A stretch of DNA of 51,832 nt from Nitrososphaerota archaeon (GTDB lineage: Archaea; Thermoproteota; Nitrososphaeria; Nitrososphaerales; UBA183), in the NCBI GenBank assembly GCA_029785625.1, contig JAFLZI010000002.1, positions 1 to 51,832 on the forward strand, written 5' to 3'. Numbering within the stretch: the first letter of the stretch is position 1; each line of letters opens with the position of its first letter. Position numbers and translations under genes: made by a program. The notes beneath the pieces are model-generated. The model saw nothing but the letters and a program-made list of their open reading frames with translations. It did not search any database and was not told where the DNA came from. This document shows, piece by piece, positions 16,906 through 24,563 of this stretch.

Positions 16906-18300
16906 ATGGCGACGAAGATGAAAACACGTACTGTCAAAGCGACACTCTTTCTGTCCATTCTCTTCTTCGCTGGATTCATCGGTCCCCTCTCAGCCCTATC
17001 GACCGGGGTCAGCGCCCAGAGCGCACCCCTGCTGGTCTATGTCAGCGCGTCTGGCAGCGACACGACGGGGACCGGTTCCCTGGCGAGCCCATACGCTACC
17101 ATCTCGCACGCAGTCTCCTCTGCTGCCGCGGGCACCACGATTGTCATCGAGCCCGGGACATACAACGAGATGGTGAACATATCCAAGCGCCTCACCCTCG
17201 AGTCAGCCAGTTCACAGCCCTCTGACACCGTGGTCAATGCGTTCGGTCGGACCTACGGCATCGAGGTCATAGGCCAGGCCGCCAGCGGCACCGTGATCGA
17301 AGGGCTCACCGTATCCCATGCCAACAATCACGGCATTTTCGTCCAAGATTCGTCCATGGTCACAATCGAATACAATGTGGTCTCGAACAACGGCCTCAGT
17401 CCCTCCGCCTGTCCCGCGCCTCCGGCCGTCCCAACGTCACCCTGCATACAGGAGAACAAAGCCATCGAACTTACCGGAACCTCCGACTCCACGGTCGCGG
17501 CCAACACCGTCGTGAACAATGTTGCCGACGGGGGGATCGGGGTAGCCGACGACGGGCCCATCAACCCCGGCGGCCTTGGCAGCGGGACGCCGAACCCAAG
17601 CATCGGAAACATCGTCAGCGGCAACACGGTGATCGGCAACGCGGGCGGGTGCGGCATAGTGGTGGCTGCATACAATCCAGGAGAGGGCGTAATCAACAAC
17701 GTCGTGAGCAGCAACTACGTCGTCAACGGCCTCCCAGGAGGTATAGTGGTCGCCGCGGACGTGCCCCATACTTCTGCCATCAACAACAGCGTTGTCGACA
17801 ACACTGTCCTCAACAACCTGATACCGGGGGTGGTAGTCCACAGCAACACTCCGGGCGACCTAGTCTCAGGGACAAACGTCATTGGGAACATCATCAGCGG
17901 GAACGCGGGCTTCGGCCCTCAGACCACGGGCATAATGCTGATCGGCGCCATAAACGGCTCCGCCATAGTGACTGACACGACCATCCCAGGGAACGTCCTG
18001 CACAACGAGCACTTCGGAATCCTGGCAGAGAACGCGACCGGCACGTCGGTCTCTTCCGACAACGCCTTCGACCACACGGTCAGCGTCCCAGTGGTCGGCG
18101 CGACGATCTCGCAACTATCCCTCTCCTCACTCAGCGGCGGGCTGAGCAGTCTCACAAGCACAGTCAGTTCCATCGACTCGACCGTCAGCAGCGTAAACGG
18201 ACAGGTCGCAACGCTGAGCGACGTGTCGTACGCGGCGCTGGTAGTCGCCGTAGTGCTGGGCCTTGTAGCCATCGCCCTCTCGGTGAGGAAGCGTGGCTAG
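16906..18300 (+). CDS. Surface-anchored right-handed beta-helix protein
   Basis: This 464-aa protein has a signal peptide (residues 1-38, core LFLSILFFAGFIGPLSAL). A parallel beta-helix follows at about residues 45-385, with Asn-rich turns such as GNTVIGNAGGCGIVVAAYN and an N-terminal section (YATISHAVSSAAAGTTIVIE) like NosD or pectate-lyase-type folds. A predicted coiled segment (LTSTVSSIDSTVSSVNGQV) leads to a C-terminal membrane anchor, AALVVAVVLGLVAIALSV, ending RKRG. The Thr/Ser/Asn content suggests glycosylation. Such folds often bind or cleave polysaccharides, but no catalytic residues can be assigned. TTTTATAC (16884-16891) is a TATA box with the ATG 15 bp after it; the longer upstream leader is unclear. 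Confidence 0.8.
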   Translation: MATKMKTRTVKATLFLSILFFAGFIGPLSALSTGVSAQSAPLLVYVSASGSDTTGTGSLASPYATISHAVSSAAAGTTIVIEPGTYNEMVNISKRLTLESASSQPSDTVVNAFGRTYGIEVIGQAASGTVIEGLTVSHANNHGIFVQDSSMVTIEYNVVSNNGLSPSACPAPPAVPTSPCIQENKAIELTGTSDSTVAANTVVNNVADGGIGVADDGPINPGGLGSGTPNPSIGNIVSGNTVIGNAGGCGIVVAAYNPGEGVINNVVSSNYVVNGLPGGIVVAADVPHTSAINNSVVDNTVLNNLIPGVVVHSNTPGDLVSGTNVIGNIISGNAGFGPQTTGIMLIGAINGSAIVTDTTIPGNVLHNEHFGILAENATGTSVSSDNAFDHTVSVPVVGATISQLSLSSLSGGLSSLTSTVSSIDSTVSSVNGQVATLSDVSYAALVVAVVLGLVAIALSVRKRG

Positions 18301-18423
18301 GGCCCTCCCAATCCTTTTTCCCCTTTCGTCTTCTAGTTTCCACACGGGGGCCACATCCATGGCCGCAGACGGGGTCCAACGGGAACCTGATGAAGGAGGT
18401 CTCCCTTCTAAGGAGGCTTGGGG

Positions 18424-18570
18424 TTGAAACGCTCCGAATACACAAACGTCAAAATCCGCCGGGATCTAGCCGGGAAGTTAGACGAGGTCGTACGAAAGCT
18501 AGGCTATAGCAGCAGGGATGAGGTGGCCGAAGACGCCATCAGGCGGTTCGTCGACGCCCTGGCAGCCTAG
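18424..18570 (+). CDS. Small ribbon-helix-helix (CopG-like) DNA-binding protein
   Basis: This 48-aa protein shows a beta strand (EYTNVKIRRDLAGKL) followed by two helices (DEVVRKLGYSSRDEVAEDAI), the usual RHH pattern. It starts at TTG 18424 with a good Shine-Dalgarno AGGAGG at 18411-18416. Such proteins act as dimers, often as antitoxins or local repressors. No toxin partner is adjacent: the next gene encodes a membrane protein 110 bp downstream. It may regulate that gene or itself. Confidence 0.7.
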   Translation: MKRSEYTNVKIRRDLAGKLDEVVRKLGYSSRDEVAEDAIRRFVDALAA

Positions 18571-18681
18571 GGACGGTGAGGTTCCAGTGGCCTCCCCTGA
18601 GCGAGCTTTCCGCTTCCGGAGAACCGGGCCACACCCGGGTCGCGGGGGAGGGCGCCCTGTCAATCGGGGGAAGGAGGCTAC

Positions 18682-19164
18682 TTGAGTCCCTTCGTAATCG
18701 CCATCGTCGCATGGTTCCACATCTTCTTCGCCGTCCTGTGGATAGGCTCGGCGGTCCTGTTCTTCGCGGTCCTGGGCCCTGCCGTCTCTGCCCTCTCTCC
18801 TCAGACCAGAGCGGAGTTCATGGCGCGCTTCCTCCCGAGGATGGAACGGTTCCTCAACTTCGTGGTGCCGCTGCTCCTTGTCTCTGGGGCGGCCCTTTTC
18901 GTAGCCATGACCTGGGGGGACGCGCCAGTACTGGACACTTGGAGCCTGTCAGTTGCCCTAGGGGGATCCCTGGGCCTTGCGACCTACGTATTCGCGCTCA
19001 TGACCCTGGTCCCCGCAGGTAGGCGGCTCTCGGCGCTGATCCAGGGCGGAGGGGCCCAGGATGAGCTCGCGAGCGCGCAGAGGTCACTCGGCCGTTCATC
19101 CATGATCGAGCTCGTGCTCATGCTCCTGACGCTCACGGCAATGGTGTCCGCTGGCTTCCTCTAG
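18682..19164 (+). CDS. Four-helix integral membrane protein, unknown function
   Basis: This 160-aa protein has four predicted membrane segments (about residues 4-33, 60-78, 88-110 and 140-158). The first segment has FHIFFAVLWIGSAVLFF, reminiscent of CopD/DUF2269-like membrane proteins that have a His near the start of helix 1. Only one or two His are present, so haem binding is uncertain. The start is TTG 18682 with AGGAGG about 6 bp upstream. No partner is evident apart from the small RHH gene just before it. Confidence 0.6.
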   Translation: MSPFVIAIVAWFHIFFAVLWIGSAVLFFAVLGPAVSALSPQTRAEFMARFLPRMERFLNFVVPLLLVSGAALFVAMTWGDAPVLDTWSLSVALGGSLGLATYVFALMTLVPAGRRLSALIQGGGAQDELASAQRSLGRSSMIELVLMLLTLTAMVSAGFL

Positions 19165-19172
19165 GAAAACTG

Positions 19173-19319
19173 TCACCAGACGAGGGCTAGGGCTTCTCGG
19201 GTGTTCTTCGGGGGCGACGCTTCGAGCTTCGCCCTGACGGAGGCAACCTGCCTGGCGTAGCCGTCGGCACCCATGCCCTCGAATTGCCTCTTCGCCCTCG
19301 CGAGGTGCCTCCTGGCCAC
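19173..19319 (-). CDS. Hypothetical 48-aa protein
   Basis: A short frame from GTG 19319 encodes a basic N-terminus (RRHLARAKRQFEGMGADGYA) and a helix-prone remainder (SVRAKLEASPP). It is not recognised. It is kept because it lies divergently from the Mo-hydroxylase operon, across a shared palindrome and an AT box (AAATATAAC, 19354-19362) that reads TATATTT on this strand at a suitable distance. It could also be non-coding. Confidence 0.35.
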   Translation of the reverse strand: MARRHLARAKRQFEGMGADGYARQVASVRAKLEASPPKNTREALALVW

Positions 19320-19329
19320 ACAGCGCCCA

Positions 19330-19361
19330 ACCCGAACTTGTTCGGGTATTGGGAAATATAA
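19330..19361 (+). promoter_or_regulatory. Palindromic operator plus TATA box of the Mo-hydroxylase operon
   Basis: ACCCGAAC-TT-GTTCGGGT (19330-19347) is an inverted repeat with 8-bp arms. Seven bases after TTCGGG comes AAATATAA (19354-19361), 29 bp before the GTG start at 19383, so transcription probably begins at or next to the start codon. The same layout, with the same spacing, occurs at 29929-29959 before the cytochrome b gene. The position just upstream of the TATA box is where archaeal activators and BRE/TFB contacts lie. Confidence 0.75.
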
Positions 19362-19382
19362 CGGCCTTTCCTCCTTCTCAAC

Positions 19383-20099
19383 GTGAGCAGGAAGGGGAAG
19401 CAGAACCGGAGTCACGCCGCTGCGAAGGCGGATGCGCCCGAGTGGGACGTGAAAGTGAGCAGGCGCGGATTTGTGAAAGCCAGCCTGGCGGCGGGTGTAA
19501 TCGTCGGAGGGTCTGTCTTGGCGCTGGACAGCAAGGACGGACGCCAAGCGTTGCAGATCGCCCAGACCACCCAGACCGCGACCACGACAGACCCCTTCGC
19601 TCCGCAGGCCATCACCCTGAACGTCAACGGGGTGGACTACCCGGTGACCGTCGAGCCGAGGGACATGCTGGTCAACGTCATAAGGGACAGCATCGGTCTG
19701 ATCGGGACGAAGAGGCCGTGCAACCGGATGGAGTGCGGCGGCTGCACAGTCCTGATCGATGACGCCCCCTACAACGCCTGCCAGTACATCGCACTAAGGG
19801 CTGTGGGCAAACAGATCCTGACCACCGAAGCGGGGGTGCAGAGCACCGCCAGTGGCGCGCCCGCCGCAGACCCGGTGGTCGCGGCGCTCCAAAGCGCCTT
19901 CGTGGAGAACGACGGGGGCCAGTGCGGCTTCTGCAGCCCGGGCGAGATAATGTCTGCCGCTGCCCTCCTGAAGCAGAACCCCAATCCCACAGTGGACGAG
20001 ATAAAGGCCGCCCAGGCGGGCAACCTCTGCCGCTGCGGCAACTACCTCAAGATAATCGAATCCATCCAGACCGCAGCCACGAACCTAGGAGGCGCGTGA
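19383..20099 (+). CDS. Mo-hydroxylase small [2Fe-2S] subunit with Tat signal (PaoA-like)
   Basis: This 238-aa electron-transfer subunit of a xanthine-oxidase-family enzyme begins with a twin-arginine signal (SRRGFVKASLAAG, Arg27-Arg28) followed by a hydrophobic stretch, so the folded complex should be exported. A plant-ferredoxin-like domain follows, with CNRMECGGC and a fourth Cys in NAC for the first cluster. A helical domain with CGFCSPGE and CRCGNY holds the second cluster. It is the first gene of an operon with the molybdenum and FAD subunits. The Tat-signal arrangement is as in E. coli PaoA, where the other subunits travel with the small one. Confidence 0.9.
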   Translation: MSRKGKQNRSHAAAKADAPEWDVKVSRRGFVKASLAAGVIVGGSVLALDSKDGRQALQIAQTTQTATTTDPFAPQAITLNVNGVDYPVTVEPRDMLVNVIRDSIGLIGTKRPCNRMECGGCTVLIDDAPYNACQYIALRAVGKQILTTEAGVQSTASGAPAADPVVAALQSAFVENDGGQCGFCSPGEIMSAAALLKQNPNPTVDEIKAAQAGNLCRCGNYLKIIESIQTAATNLGGA

Positions 20100-20105
20100 T
20101 AGGCG

Positions 20106-22430
20106 ATGTCTCAGTCGGGGCTCATCGGCAACCAGAACGTGGTCAACAGGGACCTGCTGGCCAGAATAACGGGCCAGAGGCGCTACCCCTCGGACATCAG
20201 CACCGCCGACATCGGGGCGAGCAACATGGTCTACATGGGGCTGGTCATCTCTCCCTACCCCAGCGCCAAGGTCACGAAGCTGGACGTCAGCAAGGCTCAG
20301 GCGGCCGGCTATGTCACCATCACCAGCAGCGACCTGGCGGCCTATGACTACTACGCAGGGGGGCGCTCCTGGCTCCCGGTGACCAGCGACGCCGTGATTT
20401 ACGCGGGCCAGCCCGTTGCGGCCGTGGGCGCTCCTTCTCCCAACGAGGTGGAGGACGCCGTGAACCTGGTGGACGTGGAGTATCAGCCGCAGCCCTACGT
20501 CTTCGACGTCGAGGCGGCGCTGCAGCCGGGCGCTCCTCAGATTTGGGAGGGAGGGAATTCGCTCCTGCCCGCGCCGCAGCACATCTCCTTCGGGGACGTC
20601 AGCGCTGGCTTCTCCCAGTCCGACGTGGTCGTGGAGGCCACGCTGGAGTCAGGCTACCATCAGCACTTCGACCTGGAGCCTGTCAACACCACCGCCTACT
20701 GGAACGACGGGACTCTGTACGTGTGGAAGAAATCTAACTACGTCTTCGGTGACCAGTCGAACCTGGCGTCCTACTTCGGGCTGCCCCTGTCGGACGTGGT
20801 CGTCAGGGAGGGGCTGGGGGGGACCACCAACAGCGCCGCAGGCAGCATGTTCGGGAACAGCACAGGAGGGGACTACGACATCCTGGCGGCGGTGATGGCG
20901 AGGAAGGTCGGCGCCCCGGTGAAGTACGTGGCCAGGCGGATTGACAACGCCCTGAACTCCACGGCCCGGTTCCCGATCAGGGGCTACACGAAGTTCGGAG
21001 CCACCAGCGCGGGGACGCTCACGGCCATGCAGGTGACCCTCTACTTCGACTTCGGCGCCCGCGGCGGCGCGTTCATAGACGGCACCGACGACTTCTACAA
21101 CGCCTACGCGGTGCCTAACTTCCAGTTGGACGCCTACGCCACGAACACCAACTCCTACGGAGTCGGGGCACCCATGAGGGACGTGGGCGAGAGCCAGTGC
21201 CACTTCATCATGGAGACCACCATCGACATGCTGGCCGAGAAGCTTGGCATCGACCCCGCCACCTTCAGGCTGAACAACATGCGCACCAGCGCGAACGCCG
21301 TCGACCCGGTGGCCAATACTCCCTACGCCGAGCTTGCCGAGCCCGAGACATTCAACCAGTGCCTGACGGCCTTCGGCTGGTCGTCGATGTGGAAAGGCTG
21401 GGGGGTCCCCAGCTCAGTGAACGGATCCAAGAGGAGGGGGGTGGGCATCGCTTACATGAGCGACAACAAGGGCTCCACAATCCCGCCTTCCACGGCGCAG
21501 ATACAGGTCAATCCCGACGGGTCCGTGGAGCTGTACGACGGCCAAGTGGACCAGGGTGCAGGGACCACGACCACCATCCCCATCATGGGGGCGGCGGCGC
21601 TGGGCCTGACTTCGCTGGACAACGTCACCTACTACTCCGGCGACACCTCCATCAACACAGACTCCATGGGGACCTTCGGGAGCGAGGGGACCAGGAACGG
21701 CGGGGACGGGATGATAGCTGCGGCCGGGGAGCTCGGGAAGCAGTGGTTCCCCATCGTGGCAGCCAAGCTGGCCGCGGGGACCCAGGCATCGAACCTGGCC
21801 TTCGGCAACGACACCATATACGACACCACCAATCCCAGCAACTCCATGGCGTTCAAGGACGCGGCGGCCCTGCTCAGCCAGCCGCTCAAGGTCTACGGAA
21901 ACGCCACCGGCTTCGTCCTCGCGGGGTACGCGAAGGCGCACCGCGTGACCGGCCCCAAGATCGTAGAGGTGGAGGTGGATGTGGACACAGCGGACGTCAG
22001 AGTGGTGAGCTCGGTCAGCGGGCTCGACATGGGCAGGATAATATGGTACAAGGGCGCCCGCGCCCAGAACGAGGGGGGGTTCGTCGGTCTCGGCATCGGG
22101 GCCGGGCTCTACGAGGAGACCATCCACGACACGTCCAGCGGCCTGCCATGGTCCGGCGGCTATCTCAACCCGAACTACAACGACAACAAGGTCCCCACCA
22201 TAATGGAGGCCCCAGACTCGCACACGCCTGTCCTGGTGGAGTCGGTTCAGGACCCCACGGGCCCGTTCGGGGCCAAGGGGATCGGGGAGCCTTCGATCAC
22301 CGCTGCAGGGGCGGCCATAGCCAACGCCATCAGCAACGCGCTGGGCGGATACAGGTTCTCCAGCCTTCCCATAAGGCGCGAGGACCTGGTCGCCGCCATC
22401 CAGTGGATGCAGTCCCAGGGGACGTCGTGA
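20106..22430 (+). CDS. Mo-hydroxylase large subunit, molybdopterin-binding (PaoC/CoxL superfamily)
   Basis: This 774-aa catalytic subunit binds the molybdenum-pterin dinucleotide. The C-terminal GAKGIGEPS carries the conserved base Glu728. The aldehyde-oxidase a/b hammerhead domain lies near residues 20-130. The motifs around the cofactor are unusual: the GGGFGGK loop is replaced by a longer EGLGGTTNSAAGSMFGNS, and the usual RGFG-type motif reads APMRDVGESQCHF. The CO-dehydrogenase active-site motif AYxCSFR is absent, so CO is an unlikely substrate. No signal peptide is present, consistent with co-export with the small subunit. The substrate is unknown; aldehydes, aromatics or N-heterocycles are possible. 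Confidence 0.88.
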   Translation: MSQSGLIGNQNVVNRDLLARITGQRRYPSDISTADIGASNMVYMGLVISPYPSAKVTKLDVSKAQAAGYVTITSSDLAAYDYYAGGRSWLPVTSDAVIYAGQPVAAVGAPSPNEVEDAVNLVDVEYQPQPYVFDVEAALQPGAPQIWEGGNSLLPAPQHISFGDVSAGFSQSDVVVEATLESGYHQHFDLEPVNTTAYWNDGTLYVWKKSNYVFGDQSNLASYFGLPLSDVVVREGLGGTTNSAAGSMFGNSTGGDYDILAAVMARKVGAPVKYVARRIDNALNSTARFPIRGYTKFGATSAGTLTAMQVTLYFDFGARGGAFIDGTDDFYNAYAVPNFQLDAYATNTNSYGVGAPMRDVGESQCHFIMETTIDMLAEKLGIDPATFRLNNMRTSANAVDPVANTPYAELAEPETFNQCLTAFGWSSMWKGWGVPSSVNGSKRRGVGIAYMSDNKGSTIPPSTAQIQVNPDGSVELYDGQVDQGAGTTTTIPIMGAAALGLTSLDNVTYYSGDTSINTDSMGTFGSEGTRNGGDGMIAAAGELGKQWFPIVAAKLAAGTQASNLAFGNDTIYDTTNPSNSMAFKDAAALLSQPLKVYGNATGFVLAGYAKAHRVTGPKIVEVEVDVDTADVRVVSSVSGLDMGRIIWYKGARAQNEGGFVGLGIGAGLYEETIHDTSSGLPWSGGYLNPNYNDNKVPTIMEAPDSHTPVLVESVQDPTGPFGAKGIGEPSITAAGAAIANAISNALGGYRFSSLPIRREDLVAAIQWMQSQGTS

Positions 22431-22443
22431 GGGGTGGATTGAG

Positions 22444-23463
22444 ATGAGCACATCCGAAGTTCCGAAGTTCGGGTACCTGCAGGCGAGCTCCGTCGGCGAC
22501 GCGGTCTCCCTGCTGACCAAGTACGGCGACCAGGCGAAGGTGATCGGCGGCGCCACGGACGTGTTGACCCAGATGAAGAACGGGATAACGGCGCTCACCC
22601 CGCAGTACGTCGTCGACATATCCAGCCTCGGGCTGGACTACGTCCGCTACTCCGACAGCGACGGGCTGAGGATAGGCGCCACCACGTCCTTGACCACCGT
22701 GTCCGCGGACCCGAACGTGACCTCGGTGTTCGCCGCGCTGGCCCAGGCGGCCGGCCTTGTGGGGAGCCCCCAGATCAGGAACCAGGCGACCATCGCCGGC
22801 GACGTCCTGCAGGAGACATGGTGCTGGTACCTGCGGAACAGCTACCCGGGGTGCTGGCGCAACGGCGGGAACCTCTGCTACGCGGCCCTGGGCGGGGACA
22901 ACCGCTACTACCACAGCATCTTCGGCGGGAACCTCTGCTACGCGGTCCATTCCGGGGACGTGGCGCCGGCCCTCTTCGCGCTGGGCGCAGAGGCGACTGT
23001 CTCCGGCCCCATGGGGCAGAGGACCGTGACCATGGATCAGCTGTTGCCAGGCGTCAGCATCGTGGACGGGCGCGTCAAAGAGAACAGCCTGGCATACAAC
23101 GACGTACTGACGGAGTTCCACATACCGGCTCCCGCCTCAGGGACGAAGTCCGCGTTCTACAAAGTGAGGGACCGCGGCGCCTTCGACTTCGCCCTCGCCA
23201 GCGCCGCAGTCAGCGCGGAGTTCAGCGGGAGCGCCCTCTCGTCGGTCCGGCTCGTGCTGGGGGCGGTGGCGAACAAACCTCTCCGTGCGACGTCGGCTGA
23301 GGGGTATCTCACCGGAAAGACTCTGTCGGAAAGCGTCATATCGCAGGCGGCAGACGACGCCCTTTCAGGCGCGACCCCCCTGACCGAGGGGACCGGCAAC
23401 TCATTCAGGGTCCTCCTGGCCAAGGGCGCGGTCAAGTACGCCCTCCGCGGCATCTCCTCCTGA
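22444..23463 (+). CDS. Mo-hydroxylase FAD subunit with extra [4Fe-4S] insertion (PaoB-like)
   Basis: This 339-aa medium subunit has the FAD-binding motifs KVIGGATDV and TIAGDVLQ. An insertion after TIAGD contains four cysteines, Cys127, Cys137, Cys145 and Cys165, placed like those that bind an extra [4Fe-4S] cluster in PaoB and in the beta subunit of 4-hydroxybenzoyl-CoA reductase. The C-terminal CODH_C-like domain starts near residue 230. The Cys145 and Cys165 loops are encoded by an exact 23-bp repeat. Position in the operon and lack of a signal peptide support assembly with the Tat-bearing small subunit. Confidence 0.88.
   Translation: MSTSEVPKFGYLQASSVGDAVSLLTKYGDQAKVIGGATDVLTQMKNGITALTPQYVVDISSLGLDYVRYSDSDGLRIGATTSLTTVSADPNVTSVFAALAQAAGLVGSPQIRNQATIAGDVLQETWCWYLRNSYPGCWRNGGNLCYAALGGDNRYYHSIFGGNLCYAVHSGDVAPALFALGAEATVSGPMGQRTVTMDQLLPGVSIVDGRVKENSLAYNDVLTEFHIPAPASGTKSAFYKVRDRGAFDFALASAAVSAEFSGSALSSVRLVLGAVANKPLRATSAEGYLTGKTLSESVISQAADDALSGATPLTEGTGNSFRVLLAKGAVKYALRGISS
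22863..22945 (+). repeat. 23-bp direct repeat within the Fe-S insertion of the FAD subunit
   Basis: Bases 22863-22885 and 22923-22945 are identical and exactly 60 bp (20 codons) apart. Each encodes GGNLCYA, so both copies carry a cluster cysteine (Cys145 and Cys165). It looks like a small in-frame duplication, or convergence kept by function. Confidence 0.85.
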
Positions 23464-23482
23464 GATCGGGTGGGCGCCCTCC

Positions 23483-23722
23483 GTGAGTCCTTCGACCGTC
23501 GCCGAGCAGCCCGCCGACCTGTCGTTCGAGGAGATTGCGGCCAAGTACGCGGGCAGGTGGGTTGCCGTGACCGTCACCGAGCGCGACGAAAGCCTCCAGC
23601 CCACCAGAGGGACAGTCGTGGCCGACGAGGTCGACCGCTATAGGCTGAGAAGGAAGCTGTCGAATTACCCCGACATCTGCATCTTCTTCGCTGGTGACTC
23701 TCCTTTCCACCTGATGTTGTGA
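23483..23722 (+). CDS. Small conserved-looking protein, DUF5678-like
   Basis: This 79-aa protein has a pattern of FEEIAAKYAGRWVAVTV, then VVADEVDRY and ending ICIFFAGDSPF. This resembles small archaeal and bacterial proteins (DUF5678-like) that are often found beside retropepsin-like genes, a resemblance from memory that I cannot test. The start is GTG 23483, 19 bp after the FAD subunit gene. The stop overlaps the GTG start of the next gene by 4 nt, so it is co-translated with the two retropepsin-fold proteins. Confidence 0.55.
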   Translation: MSPSTVAEQPADLSFEEIAAKYAGRWVAVTVTERDESLQPTRGTVVADEVDRYRLRRKLSNYPDICIFFAGDSPFHLML

Positions 23723-24141
23723 TCCAGCGGAGCTTCCAGGAGCTTCCCACCGTCTTCGCGCGCCTGAAGGGGCGCAACGGCGTAGCGCGCGAGTACAAGG
23801 CCGTCATCGTCCCCACGACGGATTACTGCGTCGTCCCCATGGTGGACGCCTTCGCCCTGGGCTATCCCGAGGCTGCGGGCGCGGACGCCAGGGCCCTGAG
23901 CCCCAACCCCGTCCACTTCGCGACCTACAGCGGGTACGGCCGAGGCCTCCCGGTCAAGATGGCCGAGGTGGAGATCGGGGGCACGTCGTTCAAGGACGTC
24001 GACTTCATCGCCTTCGACGTCCTGCAGGCGGCCGGCTTCGACGTGGTGCTGGGCAGGAGCCTGCTCAAGGGCCTGACGCTGGAGATAGACTACGGGTCGC
24101 ACCGGTTGAGCCTCCGGAAGGCCTCAGGTGGTATGCGATGA
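23719..24141 (+). CDS. Retropepsin-fold protein, catalytic Asp apparently lost (copy 1)
   Basis: This 140-aa protein ends with FDVVLGRSLLKGLTLEID, the hydrophobic-GR-hydrophobic core of retroviral-type aspartic proteases, and has FALGYP matching the helix after the active-site strand. At the place of the DTGA motif it reads IVPTTDY, so the catalytic Asp is not in register. It is 4 nt overlapped on both sides and paralogous to the following gene. A role as an inactive partner or structural half of a heterodimer is inference. Retropepsins work as dimers, which makes an active/inactive pair conceivable. Confidence 0.55.
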   Translation: MIQRSFQELPTVFARLKGRNGVAREYKAVIVPTTDYCVVPMVDAFALGYPEAAGADARALSPNPVHFATYSGYGRGLPVKMAEVEIGGTSFKDVDFIAFDVLQAAGFDVVLGRSLLKGLTLEIDYGSHRLSLRKASGGMR

Positions 24142-24563
24142 AGCTGACGCTAAGGGACTCCATGACGTTCTTCAGCCGGGTCAAGGGCCGCAACGGCGTA
24201 GTCAGGGAGCTGGCCTCGATACTCGACTTCAACTCGGAGTACTGCATGATCCTCTCCAGGGACGCCCTCGCCCTGGGGTACAACGAGGCAGGCATCCGCT
24301 CCAAGCAGTGGCAGAAGGTGCATCCGGAGATGGCGCGCTACGTCCTGGACTTCCGGGGCATCGAGAGAGGCGTGCTGCTGACCTTGAACGAGGTTTCGCT
24401 CGGTACGATGGTCGCCGAGGACGTGGAGACCGTGCTGGTCGACCTGGACTTGCCTAGGGCAGCTCCCTTTGACCTGGTCCTGGGTAGGTCGTTCCTGAAG
24501 CACTTCAGGTTCGAGTTCGACATCAAGAGGGGGACCCTGACCGTCGACAAGCCTAGCGCTTAG
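24138..24563 (+). CDS. Retropepsin-fold protein with Asp retained (copy 2)
   Basis: This 141-aa paralogue of the preceding protein shares VKGRNGV, ALGY and FDLVLGRSFLKHF. At the active-site strand it reads ILDFNSEYC, so an Asp is present where DTGA is expected but Gly is replaced. Activity is therefore uncertain. ATG 24138 overlaps the upstream stop (ATGA). It is the last gene of the Mo-hydroxylase operon and converges on the regulator gene, overlapping its 3' end by 4 bp. Possible roles are proteolytic maturation of the exported enzyme or a non-proteolytic scaffold. Confidence 0.55.
   Translation: MKLTLRDSMTFFSRVKGRNGVVRELASILDFNSEYCMILSRDALALGYNEAGIRSKQWQKVHPEMARYVLDFRGIERGVLLTLNEVSLGTMVAEDVETVLVDLDLPRAAPFDLVLGRSFLKHFRFEFDIKRGTLTVDKPSA

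Noticed and set aside
20106..22430. CO dehydrogenase (CoxL) function for the large subunit
   Set aside because: The AYxCSFR active-site motif is absent and the FAD subunit has the PaoB-type Cys insertion; no other cox genes are present.
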